A model generated the notes under the pieces. It was not told where the DNA came from, did no database searches, and worked only from the letters and a program-made list of their open reading frames with translations. A stretch of DNA of 11,044 bases from an uncultured Dysosmobacter sp. (GTDB lineage Bacteria; Bacillota; Clostridia; Oscillospirales; Oscillospiraceae): NCBI GenBank assembly GCA_934597465.1, contig CAKTSC010000031.1, forward strand, positions 1-11,044, read 5' to 3'. The translations under genes were made by a program, and so were the position numbers. This document shows positions 5,142 to 11,044 of the stretch, piece by piece (the first letter of the stretch is position 1; each line of letters opens with the position of its first letter).

Positions 5142-5158
5142 ATGAAAGGGAACAGAGC

Positions 5159-8100
5159 ATGCCGAAATACAGTGTCAGAAAACCCTTTACCGTCCTGGTC
5201 TCGGTGATCCTTGTGATCGTGCTGGGCTTCGTGAGTCTCAGCGGGATGCAGACGGATCTCCTGCCGGAGATGAACCTGCCCTACCTCCTGGTGGTGACCA
5301 CCTATCCCGGCGCCAGCCCCGAGCAGGTGGAAGCCGACGTGACGCAGCCCCTGGAGGACAGCCTCTCCACCCTCAACGGGGTGAAGAACGTCACCAGCCA
5401 AAGTAGCGAGAACTACAGCGTGGTGATCCTGGAGTACCAGGAGGACACCAACATGGACAGTGCCCTGGTAAAGGCCAGCACCGCCGTCAACCAGATCGAG
5501 GGGAGTCTGCCGGAACTGGCGGCCACCCCCATGCTCATCGAGATGAGCCCGGACATGATGGCCAGCCAATACGTGGCCGTGGACTGCCAGGACATGGACG
5601 TCTATGAGCTCTCCGCCCTGGTGGAGAACACCGTCCTTCCCCGGCTGGAGCGGCTGGACGGCGTGGCCAGCGTCAGCACCATCGGCCTGGTGGAGCGGAC
5701 GGTGGAGGTGCGCCTGGACGAGGGAAAGATCGACGCCCTCAACGACCGGCTCCTCTCCCTCGTCAGCGACCGCCTGGCAAAGGCCCGGGGGCAGCTGGAC
5801 GTGGGGGAGGCCCAGATCCGGGACGGCCTCCGGGCCCTGGATCAGGCGGAGCAGCAGCTGAAGGACGGGACACAGCAGCTGGCCGACCAGAAGGCCGGCC
5901 TCACCTCCCAGCTCCGCTCCGCCATCGACCGGCTGAACCGGGAGATCCCCCAGCTGGAGCGGGAGATCACCGACCTCAGATCCCAGCTGGAGCGGGCCCA
6001 GCGGCAGCTGGAGGCCCTGCACCTCAGCGAGACCGTGGAGATCAGCCTGCCGCTGGACGATGAGCTCCTCCGCTCCGCCCGGGAGATCCTCTCCCGCTAT
6101 GACCCCCAGTACCGGGCCTCCGCCATGCCCCAGACCCTGAAGGAGGCGGAGCGGGACGCCGCCAAGACCGCCGCCATGCTGGCCTCCATCGGCCGGGCGG
6201 AGGAAGCCATCGACCAGGCCGCCGGGGAGCTCACCGGGGGGCGGAGCGTCTCCGCCGCCCTGGCGGAGACCGAGGGACAGATCCTCTCTCTGACCCTGGC
6301 CATCCAGGGAAAGGATCAGGAGCTGGTGACCCTGAATCAGCAGCTGGAGACCGCCGCGCCGGAGGAGCAGGAGGCCATCCGCGCCCGGATCCAGACCCTG
6401 GAGACAGAGCGTGCGGAGCTCCTCACCCAGCGGAACGCCCTGGATACCCAGCGCAAGCGCCTTTCCGCCTGGCAGGAGGAGCTTGCCACCCTCTCCGCCG
6501 CCAAGGCGGCCCTGAATAACGCCGCCCTCCTGGTGAAGGCCCGGGAGGACGCCGAGGGCAGCCTCAACGACGGCACGGCGGAGCTCCGGGCCTCCCTGGA
6601 GGCCAGCATCGCCCAGCTCAACGAGCAGATCGACCGGGCGGAGCGGATGCTCGCCTCCCTCCGCGCCCAGCTGGCGGAGCTGCAGAGCGTTCTCCGGCAG
6701 TTGGAGGAGGATCCCCTGGATCAGGGCCTGGCCGACATGGCGGTGCAGCTCCTCCTCAGCGGCAGCGAGGCCCAGCTGGGCCTGGGGCAGCTGCGCATTG
6801 AGATCGGCCGGACGCAGCTCCAGGCCGGGGAGACCCAACTGGCCGCCGCCCGGCAGGAGTATGAAGCCGCCCGGGAGGAGGCCCTGAAGAGCGCCAACTT
6901 AGATCAGCTCCTGAATCTCACCACCCTGAGCCAGCTTCTCATGGCCCAGAACTTCTCCATGCCCGCGGGCTACATCGAGAGCGGGTCGGATCGCTACTTA
7001 CTGAAGGTAGGCGACGCCTTCGGCAGCATCGACGAGCTCCGGGACATGCTCCTCTGCTCCGTGGACGGCATCGGCGATGTCCGCATGGGGGACATCGCCA
7101 CGGTGGAGCTCACCGACAACGCCGATGACAGCTACGCCAAGGTGGGCGGCAACCGGGCCGTGCTCCTGGCGGTCTACAAGAGCTCCACCGCCTCCACCTC
7201 CGCCGTCACCCGGGCCAGCTCCGCCGCCATGGAGGAGCTGGAGGGGGAGATCGACGGCCTTCACCTCACCGCCATCATGGATCAGGGCGACTACATCCAG
7301 CTCATTGTGGACAGCGTGATGAGCAACCTCATCTGGGGCGCCATCCTGGCGATCCTGGTGCTGGCGGTCTTCCTGAAGGACATCCGCCCCACGGCGGTGG
7401 TGGCCATCAGCATGCCCCTCAGCGTGCTTTTCGCCATCGTGCTCATGTACTTCTCCGGCATCACGCTGAATATTCTGAGCCTCTCTGGCCTGGCCCTGGG
7501 CATCGGCATGCTGGTGGATAACTCGGTGGTGGTCATCGAGAATATCTACCGATTGCGCAACCGGGGCGTCCCGGCTCCCCGGGCCGCCGTGCAGGGGGCA
7601 AAGCAGGTGGCGGGGCCCATCCTCTCCTCCACCCTCACCACGGTCTGCGTGTTCCTTCCCATGCTCTTTGCCAGCGGCATGGTGCGCACCCTCCTCGCCG
7701 ACATGGCATGGACGATCACCTTCAGCCTGATGGCGTCTCTCGTGGTGGCCCTGACGGTAGTCCCCTGCTCCGGCGCGACGCTGCTGCGGCGGCAGAAGGA
7801 GATCCGCCAGCCCCTCTTTGACCTCTTCCTTGCCCGCTATGAGATCCTGCTGCGCCGCTGTCTCCGGCACAAGGCCTGGGCCCTCATCGTGGCCGTGGCC
7901 CTGCTGGGGCTCTCCGTCTGGCGCATCGTCACCATGGGCGTGGTGCTCTTCCCGGAGATGAACAGCAACCAGCTCTCCGTCAACGTCACCGTCTCCGACG
8001 ATACCCCCAAGGCCGACGCCTTCGCCGCGGCGGACGCCGTGATGGAGGCCATCACCGCCGTGGACGGGGTGGAGAGCGTGGGCGCCATGTCCGGCGGCGC

Positions 8101-9550
8101 CGGAAGCATGATGACCATGGTGGGCGGCACCGCCGCCGAGACCGACAACACCAGCTTCACCTTCTACGTCCTGCTGACGGATAAGGGCGCCCAGCGCGTC
8201 CCGGAGATCCAGACCGAGATCCAGGACGCCACCGCCGCCCTGCCCTGCGAGGTGCAGGTCATGGGCAGCGGCATGATGGACATCGACACCCTCTACGGCA
8301 GCGGCGTGAAGGTGGTGCTCTACGGCAGCGACCTGGAAGCCCTCCGCCAGGCCGGGCAGCAGGTCAGCGAGCTGATGGCAGGCATCCCCGGCATCGAGAA
8401 CATCTCCGACGGCCAGGAGGGCGGTGACCCCTCCCAGCGCATCGTGGTGGACAAGGACGCCGCCATGCGCCTGGGCCTCACTGTGGCTCAGGTCTACCAG
8501 CAGATCGCCGCCAGCCTCACCACGGAAGCCACCGCCACCACCCTGCAGGTGAGCGGCAGCAGCTACCCCGTCATCCTGGTGGACGGCAGCGGCGTGCCGG
8601 AGCTGGAGAACCTTCTGGACATGGCGTTTGAGACCAGCACCATGGATGAGACCGGCGGCACGGTGAAGGAGACCCACCTCCTCCGGGAGTTCGCCTCCCT
8701 GCAGGAGAGCGAGAGCTACCTCACCATCGCCCGGGAGAACGGCTCCCGCTACCTCACCGTCAGCTCCGAAACGGCGGACGGCTACAATACCACCCTCCTT
8801 TCCCGGGAGCTGGAGCCCAAGCTGGCGGCCCTGGATCTGCCCGCGGGCTGCACGGCGGAGCTCTCCGGCGAGAGCAGCTCCGTGCAGGACATGGTGGTGC
8901 AGATGAGCAAAATGATGGCCCTGGCCCTGCTCCTCGTCTACTTTGTGATGGTGGCCCAGTTCCAGAGCCTCCTCTCCCCCTTCATCGTGCTCTTCACCAT
9001 CCCCCTGGCCTTCACCGGCGGCATGCTGGGGCTGATGCTGCTGGGGGAGCAGCTCTCCCTGGTGTCCCTCATGGGCTTTCTGATCCTCATGGGCGTGGTG
9101 GTGAACAACGGCATCGTCTTCGTGGACTACGCAAACCAGCTGCGCATCGGCGGCCTGGGGCGGACGGACGCCCTGGTGGCCACCGGCAAAACGCGGATGC
9201 GGCCCATCCTCATGACCACCCTCACCACGGTGCTGGCCATGACCACCATGCTTTTCGGCACGGACATGGCCAGCTCCATGGGCCGGGGCATGGCCATCGT
9301 GATCATCGGCGGTCTCAGCTACGCCACCCTCATGACCCTTTTCATCGTGCCGGTGATGTACGATCTCTTCTACCGCAGGCCCCCGGTGAACATTGACGTG
9401 GGGGACGACAGCCTGGACGACCTGCCGGACGACGCAGCGGAGTTCGCCGCCGAATTCGCCGCCCGTGGCACCGCCTCCCAGCCGGAGGACGACGCTCCCC
9501 GGCGTGGCCCCTTCCGCCGGAAGGGACAGGGAAAGGAGGCCCGGAAATGA
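5159..9550 (+). CDS. RND efflux permease (HAE1/AcrB type) with large coiled-coil insertion
   Basis: The 1463-residue proton-driven exporter follows the RND plan: TM1 at ~9-29, first porter loop ~30-720, TM2-6 (~722-875), TM7 (~905-928), second loop ~930-1245, TM8-12 (~1250-1402) and a charged 60-residue tail. The TM4 relay reads GIGMLVDNSVVVIEN with D787 (bases 7517-7519) in the place of AcrB D407 and N788 in the place of D408. TM10 has VVNNGIVFVDYAN (N1316-N1317) in place of the AcrB Lys region, as in many Gram-positive RND pumps. Usual length is ~1040. The surplus is a ~380-residue insertion (~196-578, bases ~5744-6892) of Gln/Glu/Leu/Ala/Arg-rich helices that splits the PN2 subdomain; normal sequence resumes at LTTLSQLLMAQNFSMPAGYI. 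The second loop has no insertion. The ATG at 5159 was chosen because AAAGGGA precedes it, the protein then starts MPKYSVRKPF as in relatives, and the in-frame ATG at 5117 has no ribosome site. The substrate is unknown; a drug, bile compound, lipid or siderophore are all possible. Confidence 0.95.
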   Translation: MPKYSVRKPFTVLVSVILVIVLGFVSLSGMQTDLLPEMNLPYLLVVTTYPGASPEQVEADVTQPLEDSLSTLNGVKNVTSQSSENYSVVILEYQEDTNMDSALVKASTAVNQIEGSLPELAATPMLIEMSPDMMASQYVAVDCQDMDVYELSALVENTVLPRLERLDGVASVSTIGLVERTVEVRLDEGKIDALNDRLLSLVSDRLAKARGQLDVGEAQIRDGLRALDQAEQQLKDGTQQLADQKAGLTSQLRSAIDRLNREIPQLEREITDLRSQLERAQRQLEALHLSETVEISLPLDDELLRSAREILSRYDPQYRASAMPQTLKEAERDAAKTAAMLASIGRAEEAIDQAAGELTGGRSVSAALAETEGQILSLTLAIQGKDQELVTLNQQLETAAPEEQEAIRARIQTLETERAELLTQRNALDTQRKRLSAWQEELATLSAAKAALNNAALLVKAREDAEGSLNDGTAELRASLEASIAQLNEQIDRAERMLASLRAQLAELQSVLRQLEEDPLDQGLADMAVQLLLSGSEAQLGLGQLRIEIGRTQLQAGETQLAAARQEYEAAREEALKSANLDQLLNLTTLSQLLMAQNFSMPAGYIESGSDRYLLKVGDAFGSIDELRDMLLCSVDGIGDVRMGDIATVELTDNADDSYAKVGGNRAVLLAVYKSSTASTSAVTRASSAAMEELEGEIDGLHLTAIMDQGDYIQLIVDSVMSNLIWGAILAILVLAVFLKDIRPTAVVAISMPLSVLFAIVLMYFSGITLNILSLSGLALGIGMLVDNSVVVIENIYRLRNRGVPAPRAAVQGAKQVAGPILSSTLTTVCVFLPMLFASGMVRTLLADMAWTITFSLMASLVVALTVVPCSGATLLRRQKEIRQPLFDLFLARYEILLRRCLRHKAWALIVAVALLGLSVWRIVTMGVVLFPEMNSNQLSVNVTVSDDTPKADAFAAADAVMEAITAVDGVESVGAMSGGAGSMMTMVGGTAAETDNTSFTFYVLLTDKGAQRVPEIQTEIQDATAALPCEVQVMGSGMMDIDTLYGSGVKVVLYGSDLEALRQAGQQVSELMAGIPGIENISDGQEGGDPSQRIVVDKDAAMRLGLTVAQVYQQIAASLTTEATATTLQVSGSSYPVILVDGSGVPELENLLDMAFETSTMDETGGTVKETHLLREFASLQESESYLTIARENGSRYLTVSSETADGYNTTLLSRELEPKLAALDLPAGCTAELSGESSSVQDMVVQMSKMMALALLLVYFVMVAQFQSLLSPFIVLFTIPLAFTGGMLGLMLLGEQLSLVSLMGFLILMGVVVNNGIVFVDYANQLRIGGLGRTDALVATGKTRMRPILMTTLTTVLAMTTMLFGTDMASSMGRGMAIVIIGGLSYATLMTLFIVPVMYDLFYRRPPVNIDVGDDSLDDLPDDAAEFAAEFAARGTASQPEDDAPRRGPFRRKGQGKEARK

Positions 9551-10140
9551 CGGAAAACCGAAATCTCCAGCGGGAGGAAGCCATCTACCGGGCGGCCCTG
9601 GGGCTCATCGCCCAGGGGGCCAGCCCCGCCGCCATGAAGGTGCAGGACATCGCCCAGGCGGCGGGCATCGGCAAGGGCACGGTCTATGAGTACTTTGCCT
9701 CCAAGGAGGAGATCCTCCAGGGCATGGCCCTCTACTGCTTCGACAGTGAGATCGGCCACATCCGCGCCCGCTTCGCCGCCTGCGAGACCCTCACGGGCCT
9801 GGAGGACGCTGTGCTGGGCTACCTGCAGGATCTCGCGGGCAGCCGCATAGGGCCCTACAAGGTCATTGCCGACAGCCTGGGGGGCGCGTGCCTTCCCGGC
9901 GGGGCCATGGAGCGCTTTGAGGCCCTGCGCGCCCTGACGCGGGAGACGGTGGCCCGGCTCCAGCAGGCGGGGGAGGTGGATCCCTCCCTGCCCGCGGACT
10001 ACTGCGCCGGGGCCCTGCTCTCCGCCGCCGTGGGCGGCGCCCTGAGCTTCTGCTACCTGGCGGAGCTGGGCCAGAGCGCCCCCGCCCTTCCCCAGCACCT
10101 CCGCACCCTCATCCGCCGGGCCCTCCGGCCGGAAAAGTAA
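9547..10140 (+). CDS. TetR/AcrR family transcriptional repressor
   Basis: The protein has 197 residues, typical for TetR regulators. The N-terminal DNA-binding part contains MKVQDIAQAAGIGKGTVYEYFASKEEIL at residues 30-57, the signature helix-turn-helix with the G-x-G-T-x-Y-x-Y-F-x-S-K-E core. The rest is the helical ligand-binding and dimer domain, too variable to name an inducer. Its ATG overlaps the pump stop as ATGA, and AAAGGAGG lies 7 bases upstream inside the pump gene, so it is translated with the pump. The perfect TetR-type palindrome at 5051-5070 is the probable target, giving negative autoregulation relieved when a pump substrate binds. Being last in the operon, repressor output should track pump output. 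Confidence 0.95.
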   Translation: MTENRNLQREEAIYRAALGLIAQGASPAAMKVQDIAQAAGIGKGTVYEYFASKEEILQGMALYCFDSEIGHIRARFAACETLTGLEDAVLGYLQDLAGSRIGPYKVIADSLGGACLPGGAMERFEALRALTRETVARLQQAGEVDPSLPADYCAGALLSAAVGGALSFCYLAELGQSAPALPQHLRTLIRRALRPEK

Positions 10141-10143
10141 GCG

Positions 10144-10173
10144 AAAGCGCCCCGCCTTTCGGCGGGGCGCTTT
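10144..10173. terminator. Strong terminator between convergent units
   Basis: AAAGCGCCCCGCC (10144-10156) and GGCGGGGCGCTTT (10161-10173) form a 13-bp stem with a TTTC loop, followed by TTTTGGCTTTC on the plus strand. It begins 4 bases after the regulator stop codon and ends the efflux operon. The opposite strand reads CGCTTTCGCTTA after the stem, so it probably also ends the convergent minus-strand gene that stops at 10194. Confidence 0.9.
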
Positions 10174-10193
10174 TGGCTTTCTTGATGGCGTTC

Positions 10194-11044
10194 TCAGCCG
10201 TCCGCAAAGAGCTCGTCGGTGGCGTTGAGGGTCACCCGGAGGTAGGGACCGGTGTCGGCGATGCCGGTATAACCGGTCTCAGCGGTGAAGCGGTAATAAC
10301 CGTCACCGAAGTTCCTGCCGTGGATGGGGCCGTCAGCCAGGGTGACGGTGAGCACGGCGTTGTTGCCGTCCTGGCGGAGCTCCGCCTTCTCAATGAGGGT
10401 GCAGCTGCCTGCCAGCTCCCCGGCGGGGAAGCTCTCGGGGTACAGGGAGCCGTACTCCTTCAGGAAGTCCAGGTCCGCATCCTTGGAGAGGGTGCCGCTG
10501 CCGAGGAAGGTATCGTGCATGGTGACGGTGAGGGTCATGCCGTCCTGGGAGAGGCCCACCTCGGTATAGGGGATCTCGCAGTAGGCGGCGGTGAAGTCGC
10601 TGCCGTCCGCCAGCGGGGCAAAGGCTACGGTGAGGCCGCCCGCGTCGATCTGGGCGGAGCGGATGGCCTCCCGGCGGCCCTGCATGCCCATGGGATAGCT
10701 CTCCCCCGCCCCGGCCCAGTAGGTGCTGGACCCGGTGGTGCTGGGGGAACCGTAGAGATCATAGGGGAGCTCCCGGCCCTGCTCATCGTAGAGAAGGCCC
10801 AGCGCGGCGGTCTCCACGTGGGGGAAGCCCGGCACGCCGTTGTAGATGTTGGGGCCGCCGGTGATGACTTTGACGCTGGCCTGCTCCCGGATCTCGCAGC
10901 GGATCAGGGGCTCGTCCAGCCACAGCATCCGGCGGCGGATGCCGCTCTGCCCGTAGACCCAGTCCAGGCTGGGGCAGTCCTCGTCCGTTCCCAGTTTCAC
11001 CAGGAAATCTCCCTGGTACGCCTCGATGGAGGTGATAAGGCTTG
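10194..11044 (-). CDS. Hypothetical, probably exported protein (C-terminal part; N-terminus outside window)
   Basis: The frame is open from the window edge (SLITSIEAYQGDFLVKLGTD at its start) to the stop at 10194, at least 282 residues. A GTG at 11000 could be taken for the start, but it has no ribosome site and the frame continues upstream, so the gene is better read as incomplete. The visible part is rich in short beta strands, Gly, Asp and Thr (LGLLYDEQGRELPYD, QDGMTLTVTMHDTF, NNAVLTVTLADG, AETGYTGIADTGPYLRVTLN), which suggests two or more immunoglobulin-like or other beta-sandwich domains as in extracytoplasmic or anti-sigma-linked proteins (for example the DUF4179/DUF5643 group). I see no catalytic motif or sorting signal at the C-terminus, and I do not recognise the family. 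It converges on the efflux operon and shares its terminator. Confidence 0.75.
   Translation of the reverse strand, partial: SLITSIEAYQGDFLVKLGTDEDCPSLDWVYGQSGIRRRMLWLDEPLIRCEIREQASVKVITGGPNIYNGVPGFPHVETAALGLLYDEQGRELPYDLYGSPSTTGSSTYWAGAGESYPMGMQGRREAIRSAQIDAGGLTVAFAPLADGSDFTAAYCEIPYTEVGLSQDGMTLTVTMHDTFLGSGTLSKDADLDFLKEYGSLYPESFPAGELAGSCTLIEKAELRQDGNNAVLTVTLADGPIHGRNFGDGYYRFTAETGYTGIADTGPYLRVTLNATDELFADG

Noticed and set aside
5117..5158. In-frame upstream ATG extending the pump by 14 residues
   Set aside because: Preceded by a C-run and no Shine-Dalgarno sequence. The added residues (MEIRPRRGHEREQS) do not fit the RND N-terminus, whereas MPKYSVRKPF does.
5045..8677. Two minus-strand open frames of 597 and 559 codons inside the RND gene
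   Set aside because: Low-complexity His/Gly/Leu/Val/Gln-rich products, no ribosome binding sites, exactly opposite an RND protein with intact motifs. Shadows of codon bias.

Overview
The window looks like chromosome of a high-GC, low-spore-count-type Firmicute, most likely gut Clostridia of the Oscillospiraceae group (Flavonifractor/Lawsonibacter-like). This is inferred from AGGAGG-type ribosome binding sites, strongly G/C-biased third codon positions, and the protein families present. I cannot fix the genus from sequence alone. The first ~66 bases are the exception: they are only about half G+C and end abruptly in the 3' half of a tRNA-Arg gene.

Layout. (1) 1-153: probable edge of an integrated mobile element. 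The displaced 3' half of a tRNA-Arg(CCU) gene (67-111) is followed by a strong intrinsic terminator (117-153). (2) 188-2471, minus strand: an M3-family oligoendopeptidase preceded by a small DUF4097-like protein, apparently driven by a near-consensus sigma-A promoter at 2443-2471 that sits inside a cluster of inverted and direct repeats. (3) 2559-4855, minus strand: a three-gene unit. Its first gene is an unusual membrane protein that joins an extracytoplasmic-type beta-sandwich to a flavodoxin-like domain. A GNAT acetyltransferase follows after 2 bases, then an integral-membrane methyltransferase of the PEMT/ICMT type. An extended -10 promoter and a 14-bp LacI/GalR-type palindrome lie in front of it. 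(4) 4779-5158: a divergent regulatory region of 380 bases with a nested inverted repeat, a plus-strand promoter and a perfect 20-bp TetR-type operator. (5) 5159-10173, plus strand: a 1463-residue RND efflux permease whose first porter loop carries a ~380-residue coiled-coil insertion. It is coupled by a 4-base ATGA overlap to a TetR-family regulator, and a strong terminator closes the unit. (6) 10194-11044, minus strand: the C-terminal part of an unrecognised, probably exported protein that runs off the window.

The best-supported functional unit is the efflux operon: promoter, TetR operator over the expected transcription start, pump, and regulator as the last gene. This is the arrangement expected for a self-limiting, ligand-induced efflux system. 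No separate membrane-fusion protein or outer-membrane channel is encoded here, and the coiled-coil insertion may do part of an adaptor's job. The minus-strand genes have no obvious shared pathway with the pump.

I see no complete RNA gene, insertion sequence or CRISPR array.
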